A stretch of DNA of 64,000 nt from Tropicimonas sp. IMCC34011. Lineage in GTDB: Bacteria > Pseudomonadota > Alphaproteobacteria > Rhodobacterales > Rhodobacteraceae. Below, in pieces: positions 25,722 through 34,543 of this stretch. The notes beneath the pieces are model-generated. The model was not told where the DNA came from and ran no database searches. It saw only the letters and a list, made by a program, of their open reading frames with translations. How positions within the stretch are numbered: position 1 is the first letter of the stretch; each line of letters starts with the position of its first letter. A program made the translations under genes and the position numbers. Location of the stretch: NCBI RefSeq assembly GCF_003390865.1, contig NZ_QMEJ01000003.1, positions 248,001 to 312,000 of the forward strand. The letters run 5' to 3'.

Positions 25722-28189
25722 ACGCACTCCAGCGTCACCGCAGGCTGACCGAGATCTGGGCGTCCGACCCCGGCTTCCGCGGCTGGTTCTCAACCGTGAA
25801 CCACACCGACCTCGGCCGCATGTTCCTCGCGACGGCATTCTTCTTCTTCATCGTGGGCGGCATCCTGTCGATGCTGATCCGGGCGCAGCTCGCGACGCCG
25901 CATTCGGCGTTCGCCGGGCCGGAGATCTACAATCAGATCTTCACCATGCACGGCACGATCATGATGTTCCTCTTCGCCATCCCGACGTTCGAGGGGCTGG
26001 CGATCTATTTGCTGCCCAAGATCCTCGGCACCCGCGATCTCGCCTTTCCGCGGCTCACCGCCTACGGGTTCTGGTGCTATGTCTTCGGCGGGACGATGCT
26101 GCTCGTCTCGATGCTGCTCGGCATCGCGCCGGACGGCGGGTGGTTCATGTATCCGCCGCTGTCGGGGCCGCTCTTCTCCCCCGGCATAAACACTGATTTC
26201 TGGCTGATCGGGATCACCTTCGTGGAGATCTCCGCAATCGCGGCCGCGGTGGAACTGACCGTCTCGATCCTGAAGTACCGCGCGCCCGGCATGTCTCTCG
26301 ACAAGATGCCGATCTTCGCCTGGTATGCCCTCGTCACCGCCCTGATGATCCTGACGGGCTTCCCGCCCCTGATCCTCGGGTCCGTCCTGCTGGAGCTCGA
26401 GCGTGCCTTCGGCCTGCCGTTCTTCCAGGTCGACCTCGGCGGCGACAGTCTTCTGTGGCAGCACCTCTTCTGGCTCTTCGGGCATCCCGAGGTCTACATC
26501 ATCTTCCTGCCGGCGGCCGGAGTGATCTCCACCGTCCTGCCGGTGATGTGCCGCACGACGCTTCTCGGCTACGGCTGGATCGTCGCGGCGGCGGTTGCGC
26601 TGGCATTCCTGTCCTTCGGGCTCTGGGTGCACCACATGTTCACGACCGGCATCCCGCATATGGGGCTGGCCTTCTTCTCAGCCGCGTCGACGCTGGTGGC
26701 CGTGCCGACGGGGGTGCAGATCTTCGCGTGGATCGGCACGATGTGGAAAGGCCGGCCGGAGCTGCATCTGCCGATGCTGCACATCCTCGGCTTCTTCTTC
26801 ACCTTCGTCATCGGCGGGCTGACCGGCGTCATGGTCGCCGTCGTTCCGTTCGACTGGCAGGCCCACGACACCGCCTTCATCACCGCGCACCTGCATTACG
26901 TGCTCTTCGGGGGGTTCGTCTTCCCGATTTTCGCCGGCATCTACTACTGGCTGCCGCATTTCACCGGCCGAAAGCGCTTCTTCCGGCTCGGTGAGCTCGC
27001 CTTCGGACTGATCTTCGCGGGCTTCCACGTCACGTTCCTCGCCATGCACTGGGTGGGCCTTCTCGGGCAGCGGCGGCGCATTCCGACCTATGCGCCGGAG
27101 GACGGGTGGACGACGATCAACCTGATCTCCTCGGTCGGGAGTTTCGTTCTGACCATCGGCATCGCTGTGCTGCTGATCGACGTGATACTGCACGTCCTGA
27201 CTGCCGTGCGGGGGCGGCGCAATCCGTGGAACGCGGGGACGCTGGAATGGGCGATGATGACTCCCGCGCCCGCCTACAACTTCGCGTCCCTGCCGCACGT
27301 GACGAGCCGGGAGCCGGTGGCCGAGGATCCAGAGCTTTGCGTCGCCCTGGCCAGGGGGCAGGGTTATCTCGGCGAGCCGCGGCATGGCTGGCGGGAGACG
27401 CTGACCGTCGACATCGCGAGCGGCACGCCGGATTACCACGTGATCTACCCGGCCAACACGCGCCTTCCGATCCTCATGTCCGCCGTGACGGGGGTGTTCT
27501 TCCTGTCGCTCCTGCTGAAGTTCTACTGGACGATCCCGGTTGCGATGATCGGCGTCGCGATCCTTGCCTGGAGATGGGTGTGGGGACTGGGCCTCAAGGA
27601 GGATATTCCGCCGCAGGGCATCGGGCGGGGGCAGGAGGTGCCGCATGCCGCGTCCGTTGCCCGCTCGCCGGGCTGGTGGGGGACCACGTTCCTGCTGACG
27701 GCCAACGCGACCTTCTTCGGCTCGCTTCTCTTCGGCTTCGCCTTCCTCTGGACCGTGGCACCCGGCTGGCCGCCGCCTGAATGGCTTGCGCCGTCGGCCC
27801 TTGAGCTCGGCATCGGCCTTGCCGGGATCGTGGCCGCGCCCATCGCCGCCCGCCTCGCGCGGAGAAGCCAAGCGCCGCTGCCGTTCCTCGCCATCGCTGG
27901 TGCCGGCATCCTCGCCATCGGGGCGGTCTGCGCCGCTCTGATGCTGCGCACGCCGGATCCCACGGGGCACGCCTATGGCGCGACGCTTCTCGTCCTCGGC
28001 GGCTACGGGCTTTTCCACGCGGCTCTCGCCGCGCTGATGGTCGCGTTCCTCGCCGCGCGGGTCCGTCGGGGCTTCGTCTCGCCCCTGCGGCGCGCCGAGC
28101 TTCCCATCGTCGGCCTCTGGATCGATTACCTCGCGACGATCGCCCTGCTGATCCTGCTCGCGGGGCATCTGCCGGGGCTGCTGTCGTGA
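25718..28189 (+). CDS. Heme-copper oxidase subunit I-III fusion
   Basis: 823 residues. Residues 1 to about 540 are the twelve-helix subunit I: His78 and His393 for the low-spin haem, His391 for the high-spin haem, and His256, His305 and His306 for CuB. Tyr260 is the cross-linked tyrosine in GHPEVY and Glu258 the D-channel glutamate. A loop then leads to a subunit III-like domain with membrane segments (about 575-823). Fusion of I and III is known in some A-type oxidases. Together with the CuA-less partner this points to a proton-pumping terminal quinol oxidase. It overlaps its neighbours by 4 bp on both sides. Confidence 0.92.
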   Translation: MNALQRHRRLTEIWASDPGFRGWFSTVNHTDLGRMFLATAFFFFIVGGILSMLIRAQLATPHSAFAGPEIYNQIFTMHGTIMMFLFAIPTFEGLAIYLLPKILGTRDLAFPRLTAYGFWCYVFGGTMLLVSMLLGIAPDGGWFMYPPLSGPLFSPGINTDFWLIGITFVEISAIAAAVELTVSILKYRAPGMSLDKMPIFAWYALVTALMILTGFPPLILGSVLLELERAFGLPFFQVDLGGDSLLWQHLFWLFGHPEVYIIFLPAAGVISTVLPVMCRTTLLGYGWIVAAAVALAFLSFGLWVHHMFTTGIPHMGLAFFSAASTLVAVPTGVQIFAWIGTMWKGRPELHLPMLHILGFFFTFVIGGLTGVMVAVVPFDWQAHDTAFITAHLHYVLFGGFVFPIFAGIYYWLPHFTGRKRFFRLGELAFGLIFAGFHVTFLAMHWVGLLGQRRRIPTYAPEDGWTTINLISSVGSFVLTIGIAVLLIDVILHVLTAVRGRRNPWNAGTLEWAMMTPAPAYNFASLPHVTSREPVAEDPELCVALARGQGYLGEPRHGWRETLTVDIASGTPDYHVIYPANTRLPILMSAVTGVFFLSLLLKFYWTIPVAMIGVAILAWRWVWGLGLKEDIPPQGIGRGQEVPHAASVARSPGWWGTTFLLTANATFFGSLLFGFAFLWTVAPGWPPPEWLAPSALELGIGLAGIVAAPIAARLARRSQAPLPFLAIAGAGILAIGAVCAALMLRTPDPTGHAYGATLLVLGGYGLFHAALAALMVAFLAARVRRGFVSPLRRAELPIVGLWIDYLATIALLILLAGHLPGLLS

Positions 28190-28506
28190 GGGATATCATC
28201 CGCATCCTGATCTCGCCCCTTGTCTGGCTGGCGGCGTTCAGCGCGGTCTACGGCCTGCACGGTCTGATCTGCGGGCACGGGATCGACGGGGAGGCGTTCG
28301 GCCTGCCGCTCCCGCGGCTCCTCCTCGTGGCGGCCTATGCCGCTGCGATCCTCGTCCAGCTGCCGATCCTCTGGGCGCTCTACTCGCCCCGCTTCGCCTC
28401 TCCCTCGCCCTTCGTGCGGTTCGTGAGCCGGGCGACCGGGTGGGTCGGCCTCGTTGCCACGGTCTGGTCGCTGCTCCCCGTGGTGATGACGAGCTACTGC
28501 GGCTGA
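28186..28506 (+). CDS. Small membrane protein at the end of the oxidase operon
   Basis: 106 residues, three membrane segments (about 8-26, 44-64 and 82-102). Starts at GTG overlapping the oxidase stop (GTGA). I do not recognise a family. Coupling to the oxidase gene suggests a small accessory or subunit IV-like role, but no motif supports this beyond size, topology and position. Confidence 0.72.
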   Translation: MRDIIRILISPLVWLAAFSAVYGLHGLICGHGIDGEAFGLPLPRLLLVAAYAAAILVQLPILWALYSPRFASPSPFVRFVSRATGWVGLVATVWSLLPVVMTSYCG

Positions 28507-28519
28507 GGGCGGGCGCGGC

Positions 28520-29410
28520 TCACGTCCGCCCCTCGGGCCGCCGCAGGTTCAGGGCGGCCCCTGCGATGACGAGCGCGCCGCCCGCCGCAAAGACGAGGCC
28601 GGGGCGCTCGCCGAAGACGATCCAGCCGGCCGCCGTCGCGAAGAGCAGCGAGGCGTAGGAGACGGGCGACAGGACCGAGGCCCGGGCGGCCCGGTAGGCG
28701 CGCAGGAAACAGAGCTGTGCTATCTGCGCGAGAAGACCGATGGCGAGGATCGGCAGGTAGGACCCGGGCGCGACCGGCTCCCAGACGAGGAATGCAGGCC
28801 CGCCGGTAAAGAGGCAGAGGCCCGCGGTGTAGAACAGCATCATCACCATGGTATCCTCGTGGCGGAGGGCGCGGGTCTGGACCGTGGCCATGGCGCCGAA
28901 GAGGACGGCGAGCGCCGCCGCGCCGAGGCCGATCACCGGAACGGGCCCGAGGGCGGTCTGCCCCGGAGCCGCGATCAGTGCGACCCCGCAGAGCGCGAGC
29001 GCAAGGCCCGCCCATTGCCGCCGCGCGATGTCCTCCCCAAGGAGCAGCGCCGCAAGGATCATCGCGACGAAGGGCCGGGTGAACCCCACCGCGTTCACGA
29101 GCGCCAGCGGCAATTGCGTCAGGGCGTAGAAGGTCAGGCTGAGCGCGGCGGCGTTGCACGCCACCCGCCCGGCATTGCGCCACGGGGACGTCATCCGCCG
29201 CAGCTGTCCGCGCCTGACCCATACGAGCGGCAGGATCACCGCAAGACCGATGAGCGCCCGCAGGAACACCAGTTGCAGGGCAGGGAGGGACTGGCCCTGC
29301 AGCTTCACCAGTACGTTCACGCCTGTCACCAGCGCCATGTCGGTCAGGAGCCAGGCGATGCCGATGGCAGGGTCGTTCCGATCGGTGGCGGGGGACGGCT
29401 TGTCCGGCAC
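28520..29410 (-). CDS. EamA/DMT-superfamily transporter
   Basis: 296 residues with ten hydrophobic helices in two EamA repeats (about residues 16-143 and 155-288), e.g. YALTQLPLALVNAVGFTRPF in the first half and PVSYASLLFATAAGWIVFGE in the second. Likely exports or imports a small metabolite across the inner membrane; substrate unknown. It starts at a GTG immediately after the PIG-L gene's TAG, so it may belong to the sugar regulon as its last minus-strand gene, or simply read through from it. Confidence 0.88.
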   Translation of the reverse strand: MPDKPSPATDRNDPAIGIAWLLTDMALVTGVNVLVKLQGQSLPALQLVFLRALIGLAVILPLVWVRRGQLRRMTSPWRNAGRVACNAAALSLTFYALTQLPLALVNAVGFTRPFVAMILAALLLGEDIARRQWAGLALALCGVALIAAPGQTALGPVPVIGLGAAALAVLFGAMATVQTRALRHEDTMVMMLFYTAGLCLFTGGPAFLVWEPVAPGSYLPILAIGLLAQIAQLCFLRAYRAARASVLSPVSYASLLFATAAGWIVFGERPGLVFAAGGALVIAGAALNLRRPEGRT

Positions 29411-31792
29411 CTAGCGCTCTGGCCGGACGATATTGGCCAGCAGGCGGAACGCGCCGGGGACCATGCGATCGAGCTGGTGATGGAGCACGAGAGAGACGTG
29501 CGTGTGCCGGCCCTTGCCGATCGCCGCCGAGACGAGAGCGCCGGTGAGCGGCGCCTCCCCGGCGTCGGACATCGACAGAAGCGGGCTGTAGGCCTCGTCC
29601 CATTCGGCGGCGAAGTAGAGACCGCGTTCCTTTTCCCAGCCGGCCCAGTCCTCCTCGCCGATCGTGTTGGGCGTGGTGAGGATTGGGTGCGCTGGCTCGA
29701 GGACGGTGACCTCCGCCGCTTCGTCCGTGACGCGCCAGCGCAGGGAGGGCGTTCCGATCTTCAGGCGCTTCGGCGGCACCGTTTCGGGATCCCAGCCCTG
29801 ATCGGGGCGCTGATAGAGGGTCACGAGCGTACCACCTTCGCGGACGAAGGCATGAATCGCGGGCAGGTGCGCGAGGACGTCCGGCCGGGAGGCGAGGGCG
29901 ACGACACCGATGACGAGCGTGGTGTAGGCCGAGAGATCGGTGTCCTCCCCGATCCGGTCGAGATCGTGGACCTCGAGGCCCATGCGGCGCATCCACAGGT
30001 CCGTCCGGTCGCTGCCGCCGCCGATCCAGCCGATCTTCGCGCCCTCGGGCAGGTCCAGATCGAGGCTAAGGACGCGCAGGGCCGCCTCTTCGCGGTAGGT
30101 GAAGGCGCCGGTATGCGCATGACGCGAGACCGTTCCGCGCATGGCGGGGCGGCCGTTCGTCCGGGGGGCGATGCGGACAAGGCCCGCGGCGGGATCGGCT
30201 GGGGGCGTCAGTTCACCCTGGCCCTCGTTCAGATCGAGGGACCAGCCGTCCGGCAGCTCTGTCTCCTCCGCGGACACATCGCCCCGATACCGGAAGCGAA
30301 GCGGCCGGGGAGGGCTGCCGCGGAGGTGGAGAAAGTCCGCAGGCTCAGCGTCGAATGGAGCGGCGGGAGCGACGATCAGGGGCTCTTCGGGATCGAGGGG
30401 CATGGCCACGGGCCTGCCGGCGAGCGTGGTGCTCAGGCGCATGTGGATCGCGCCGTTGCCCCCCAAGGCGGACCAGGTCTCGGTGAACTGGGGGCTGAAC
30501 GAGGCGTCCTCGCTGGCGGTCAGCTCGAAGGTCGGCACGTCGCCGGACCCTGCCGCGGCATGGACATCCTCCGGCGTGACCATTGTGGCGGTCAGGTCGG
30601 AGGCGTCCGTCAGCGGATCGGCGGTCCGGAGGGTCAGAGTCGCGCGGCCTCCCGGCGACAGGACCGGGCTCGATGCGGTGAGGCGGGGCTCGATGCCGGA
30701 GGCCTCGATCATGGCGACCTGAAGTTCCCTCCGCTTTGCGGCGAGGCGATGGCCGTGGGACGAGACGGCGCCGAGATCGTCCGCAATCGCCGCCTCCGCG
30801 CCTTCGAGGGCGGCATCCGCTTCGGCAAGCGCCTCCAGGATCGCGGTCCGGTCCGGGAAGGCGAGCATCGCGGCATCGATGGCGGCCGAGGCGGCCTCCA
30901 GTTCGGCCGCGGCGGCGGGCAGAAGCTGCGCCAGATCGCCGAGCGTGGCGGGCAGGTCATCGATGATCCGGGTCTCGGCCCCGCCGGTCTTCAGGTGCAG
31001 CGGCCACTCCATCTGCGGGTCGTCTTGCCAGCGGCCCATCCCCTGCGAGGCATGACGCAGGCGGGACCATTCGCCAATCCGGGCGAAATCCGCCCCGCTG
31101 GCGGCGTCGCGACCGCTTGCGCGCTCGATCAGGGTGGCCTCGGGGGGCGGGACCTCGTCGTCATAGGTTCCGCCGCCACCGGGCCAGGCGGGCAGGTAGT
31201 ACTTGGAGACGGACCAGGCGGTCAGGCCTTCCTCCATGTGATGCGGATAGGCGGAGGGGTCCGCCGCGCGGGACAGGGCGGTTTCGGCGGCGCGGGTCAT
31301 GGCGCGGTGGTGGCCGTGTTGGCCCGGCACGTCGAGGAAGGTCGGCACGACGATGTCGGGGCGCTCGCGGCGATAGGCCCGCACGAGCCGCTCGACGATG
31401 CGGTCCTCGCCCCAGCGCGAGAAGGTGTCGTCCCCGTCCTTGGAGAAGCCGAAATCGTGCACCGGATCCTCCGGGCCGAAGCCGAGCCACGCGATGTCGC
31501 AGTCGAGCACTCGCGCCGCTTCCTCCATCTCCCGCGTACGCAGCAGGCCGAGCGCGCCGCCCCGTTCCGGGCCGAGCACGTTCTGACCGCCTTCGCCGCG
31601 GGTCGAGCAGGCAACGACGACCCTCATCCCCATCCCGAAGCGCAGCCAGGCCAGAAGGCCGCTCTGCTCGTCATCGGGATGCGCGCCGGTGTTCATCATC
31701 GTGAGGACGGATCCGAGGCGGGACAGGGCGCGGTGCAGGCGCAGAAGGGCGGGGGACGCCTCGTCGCGCTCAAGGCGCTCTTGCGGTGTCAT
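29411..31792 (-). CDS. Large PIG-L-family deacetylase with extra C-terminal domains
   Basis: 793 residues. The N-terminal 290 or so form a LmbE/PIG-L zinc deacetylase: AHPDDE at residues 37-42, STRGEGGQN, and PGQHGHHRAMTRA for the third metal ligand. Relatives remove acetyl from GlcNAc-containing compounds (GlcNAc-PI, mycothiol and bacillithiol precursors). A helical linker, a beta-sandwich middle (about 400-580) and a Rossmann-like C-terminal domain (IGWIGGGSDRTDLWM, TLVIGVVALASRPDVL) resembling a glutamine-amidotransferase-like fold follow. No signal peptide is seen, so it probably acts after import. It overlaps the ROK repressor by 4 bp. Confidence 0.88.
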   Translation of the reverse strand: MTPQERLERDEASPALLRLHRALSRLGSVLTMMNTGAHPDDEQSGLLAWLRFGMGMRVVVACSTRGEGGQNVLGPERGGALGLLRTREMEEAARVLDCDIAWLGFGPEDPVHDFGFSKDGDDTFSRWGEDRIVERLVRAYRRERPDIVVPTFLDVPGQHGHHRAMTRAAETALSRAADPSAYPHHMEEGLTAWSVSKYYLPAWPGGGGTYDDEVPPPEATLIERASGRDAASGADFARIGEWSRLRHASQGMGRWQDDPQMEWPLHLKTGGAETRIIDDLPATLGDLAQLLPAAAAELEAASAAIDAAMLAFPDRTAILEALAEADAALEGAEAAIADDLGAVSSHGHRLAAKRRELQVAMIEASGIEPRLTASSPVLSPGGRATLTLRTADPLTDASDLTATMVTPEDVHAAAGSGDVPTFELTASEDASFSPQFTETWSALGGNGAIHMRLSTTLAGRPVAMPLDPEEPLIVAPAAPFDAEPADFLHLRGSPPRPLRFRYRGDVSAEETELPDGWSLDLNEGQGELTPPADPAAGLVRIAPRTNGRPAMRGTVSRHAHTGAFTYREEAALRVLSLDLDLPEGAKIGWIGGGSDRTDLWMRRMGLEVHDLDRIGEDTDLSAYTTLVIGVVALASRPDVLAHLPAIHAFVREGGTLVTLYQRPDQGWDPETVPPKRLKIGTPSLRWRVTDEAAEVTVLEPAHPILTTPNTIGEEDWAGWEKERGLYFAAEWDEAYSPLLSMSDAGEAPLTGALVSAAIGKGRHTHVSLVLHHQLDRMVPGAFRLLANIVRPER

Positions 31793-33021
31793 GGGGTGGC
31801 TCCCTTGGAGATGGTCTCTTGCAGCTCGGACAGTTCGAGCCGCGGTGTGATGGCGTCGTGCATGGGCAGGGCCGCGGCGCCGATGGCCGCGGTCAGAAGC
31901 CCGCTCTGCCCGCGGATCACCGGCGGGACGACGCGGTCGCTGCGGCGCGCCACGCTCGGACCGAAGCTCAGCCGGTCGATGATCGCATCGAGGCAGGCCG
32001 TGGGCAGTCCGCCCGAGAGGATGATGGTCTCGGGGTCGAGCACGTTCTCGAGAATGGAAATCATGGGGGAGAGATGCGCTGCGGCATCCTCCAGCCACGC
32101 CGCGACCACCGGGTCGCCCTCGGGGTCGAGGCTGCCCAGGTCTTCGGCGGGAAGCGAGCGGCCGGCATCCGCAAGACGCTCCCGGAGGGCGTGGAGAGAG
32201 GCGTAGCGCTCGAGGCAGCCATTCTGGCCGCAGGGGCAGGGCCGGCCGCCGGGGGCGACGACAATATGGCCGATCTCGCCGGCATTGCCGAACGCGCCGC
32301 GCATGGGGCGCCCTTCCGAGATCAGTCCGAGGCCGATGCCGGTGCCGAAATACACGACGCAGAATTCCCTCATGTCCCGTCCGACGCCGAGGAGGGTTTC
32401 TCCCACCGCCGCCGCGTTGGCGTCGTTCTCGACGACCACCGGAACACCGAGGCGCTCGCGCAGGTCCGCGGCGACGTCGATGCCGGCCCAGCCGGGCAGC
32501 GTGGTCGGGCCGACGCCCGAGAAGCCCTCGATCTCGAACGGGCCCGGCATCACGAGGCCGAGGCCCATGAGGCGGCCTGGGTGGGCCGGCCGCAACCGCT
32601 CGACCAGCGCGCCTATGGCCGGAAGGAGAGCGTCCGGCCCGCTTTCCTCGATCGGGGTCACGTCCTGGTAAAGCAGTGTTCCCGCGAGATCGACCACGGT
32701 GGTGACCATCCGCGTGACGGCAAGTTCGACGCCGATGGTGAAGGCGCCGGCGGGGTTGATCTCATATTCGTGCGGCGGCTGACCGCGGCCGCGGCCCTCG
32801 CGGCGGCGCCCGGCCGTGACGATGAGGTCCGCCGCGATAAGGTCCTCGATGATGTTGGTGACGGCCTGCGGGGTCAGCTGGGTGAGCTCGGCGAGCTCCC
32901 TCCGCCCGGTGCGGCCGTGGGTGCGCAACAGGTCGAGCACGACGCGGCGGTTATGCTCGCGGCTGCGATTCGGGTTCTTCCCCCGTGCCGTTCGGCGCGG
33001 CGTCTCGGCAGGTGTCACCAT
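31789..33021 (-). CDS. ROK-family transcriptional repressor
   Basis: 410 residues. The N-terminus has a winged helix-turn-helix (about 25-80, VVLDLLRTHGRTGRRELAEL then TQLTPQAVTNIIEDL). The ROK sugar-binding domain follows, with the zinc motif CPCGQNGCLE and GNAGEIGHIVV. The N-terminal HTH marks it as a NagC/XylR-type regulator, not a kinase. I chose ATG 33021 because AGGGA lies 8 bp upstream; a TTG at 33027 is possible. It diverges from the ABC transporter genes and most likely controls both directions in response to an imported sugar. Confidence 0.92.
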   Translation of the reverse strand: MVTPAETPRRTARGKNPNRSREHNRRVVLDLLRTHGRTGRRELAELTQLTPQAVTNIIEDLIAADLIVTAGRRREGRGRGQPPHEYEINPAGAFTIGVELAVTRMVTTVVDLAGTLLYQDVTPIEESGPDALLPAIGALVERLRPAHPGRLMGLGLVMPGPFEIEGFSGVGPTTLPGWAGIDVAADLRERLGVPVVVENDANAAAVGETLLGVGRDMREFCVVYFGTGIGLGLISEGRPMRGAFGNAGEIGHIVVAPGGRPCPCGQNGCLERYASLHALRERLADAGRSLPAEDLGSLDPEGDPVVAAWLEDAAAHLSPMISILENVLDPETIILSGGLPTACLDAIIDRLSFGPSVARRSDRVVPPVIRGQSGLLTAAIGAAALPMHDAITPRLELSELQETISKGATP

Positions 33022-33082
33022 CGACAATTTCCCTTTTTTACGGGCGTTCGTGACGGGTCAGGGCGCCAGAGTGAAGGGCCTG

Positions 33083-33115
33083 CCTTAATAAGACAAGTTT
33101 TTTTAAGTATTGACA
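33083..33115. promoter_or_regulatory. AT-rich operator/promoter candidate between the ROK repressor and the transporter genes
   Basis: In otherwise GC-rich DNA this 33-bp patch is strikingly AT-rich. It contains two related half-sites (TTAATAAGACAAG and TTAAGTATTGACAGG) separated by a T run, and a perfect TTGACA -35 hexamer at 33110-33115 facing the binding-protein gene 115 bp downstream. ROK repressors favour such AT-rich operators. No good -10 follows at 17 bp, so the exact promoter is unclear. Confidence 0.45.
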
Positions 33116-33230
33116 GGAGGCCCTCCCGGCGCCGAGGTTTGCGCCCACGACCCCGCCGCGGGTCCGATCGCGGTGCCATAACGACAGGCGTTCCCGAACG
33201 CGGAACGCGCGCATCCAACGGAGGAACGAA

Positions 33231-34481
33231 ATGCAGAAGCGTATTCTCATGGCCGGTATCTCGGCCGCGGCCTGCATCACGGCGGCCACCTCGGCCTCCG
33301 CGGTCGAAATCGAGTACTGGCAGTACATCTACGACACCCGCGTCGAGGCGATGGACCAGCTCATCGAGAACTTCGAGGAAGCCAACCCCGACATCACGGT
33401 CAAGCAGGTCACCTTCCCCTACGCCGACTACCAGACCCGCATCGTCGCCGCGAACATGGCGCGCAAGGGGCCGGACGTCATGCAGCTCTTCTACGGCTGG
33501 GCGGACAAGTTCATCGAGGGCAACCTCATCCAGCCGCTGCCGGAGGACACCTTCCCGGCGGCGCAGATCGAGGAAGAGTTCTTCCCCATCGTCTCCGCCA
33601 TGAAGCGCGACGGCGAGTATTACGGCCTGCCGACGGCAGTGCGCTCGCTCGCGCTCTTCTGGAACAAGGATCTCTTCGAGGAGGCCGGCATCGACGGCCC
33701 GCCCGAGACGCTGGACGAGCTCGTGGAATACGGCAAGGAACTCGCCGTCAAGAACGACGCCGGCAACTTCGAGACCGTTGGCCTCACGCTCGACATGGCC
33801 GGTCAGGATCACCAGTGGTGGCGCGAAGTGCTCGTCCGGCAGATGGGCGGCGTGCCCTACAACGACGATTACAGCCAGGTCACCTACGACGATGACGCGG
33901 CCGGCGCCGAAGCGCTGGAGTTCTACACCAACCTCCAGACGGAACACGGGATCGGCGCCGCCGGCTTCATGGACGAGGGGCAGGCCGCCTTCCGCGCCGG
34001 CCGCGCGGCCATGACGATCGACGGCACCTTCCGCCTCGGCTCGTTCAACAGCATCGAGGACTTCGAATGGGGCGTGGCCGAGCTTCCGGCCAACGAAGAA
34101 GGCGTTCAGTCCAACTACGCCAGCTACTTCGCCAACGCGATCGGCAGCAGCGCCGAGGGCGAGGAGCTCGAGGCCTCCATCAAGTTCCTCGAGTACATTT
34201 CCTCCGACGAGGCAATGCAGATCTGGCTCGAGGTCGTGGGTGAGCTTCCGGCCCGCCGCGATGCCGCGATGACGGACGCGAACATGAATGACCCGATCTA
34301 CGGGCCCTTCCTGGCCGCACTTCCCTACGCGCACACCACGCTTTTCGTGGACGAGGCCGCGCAGCGCCAGACCGCCATCGACATGGCGAACCGCGTCTTC
34401 CTGCAGGGCCAGTCCCCGGCCGATTCCGTGGCCGAGGCCGCCGAGCAGGAACAGGCCATCATCGACGACGCCCGCGATTGA
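33231..34481 (+). CDS. Sugar ABC transporter, periplasmic solute-binding protein (family 1)
   Basis: 416 residues with a signal peptide (1-24, ending TSASAVEIE). MalE/UgpB-type fold: IEYWQYIYDTR at the start, VMQLFYGWADKFIEGNLIQP, and GRAAMTIDGTFRLGSF. It should catch a sugar or sugar conjugate in the periplasm. Acidic residues are frequent on the surface (for example PYNDDYSQVTYDDDAAG). First gene of a seven-gene plus-strand operon, with GGAGG before the ATG. Confidence 0.93.
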   Translation: MQKRILMAGISAAACITAATSASAVEIEYWQYIYDTRVEAMDQLIENFEEANPDITVKQVTFPYADYQTRIVAANMARKGPDVMQLFYGWADKFIEGNLIQPLPEDTFPAAQIEEEFFPIVSAMKRDGEYYGLPTAVRSLALFWNKDLFEEAGIDGPPETLDELVEYGKELAVKNDAGNFETVGLTLDMAGQDHQWWREVLVRQMGGVPYNDDYSQVTYDDDAAGAEALEFYTNLQTEHGIGAAGFMDEGQAAFRAGRAAMTIDGTFRLGSFNSIEDFEWGVAELPANEEGVQSNYASYFANAIGSSAEGEELEASIKFLEYISSDEAMQIWLEVVGELPARRDAAMTDANMNDPIYGPFLAALPYAHTTLFVDEAAQRQTAIDMANRVFLQGQSPADSVAEAAEQEQAIIDDARD

Positions 34482-34543
34482 GCATCGCACTCGAGCCGTC
34501 CCGGAACACTCCGGGGCGGCTCATGACCCTGCGGAGGTGAAGC

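Noticed and set aside
28859-32206. A plus-strand open frame of about 1,115 codons.
   Set aside because: It is antisense to the EamA, PIG-L and ROK genes, lacks any recognisable motif and has the amino-acid bias of an antisense frame.
31789-33021. The ROK protein at 31789 as a sugar kinase.
   Set aside because: It has an N-terminal winged helix-turn-helix and sits divergent to the transporter, which marks it as a regulator.
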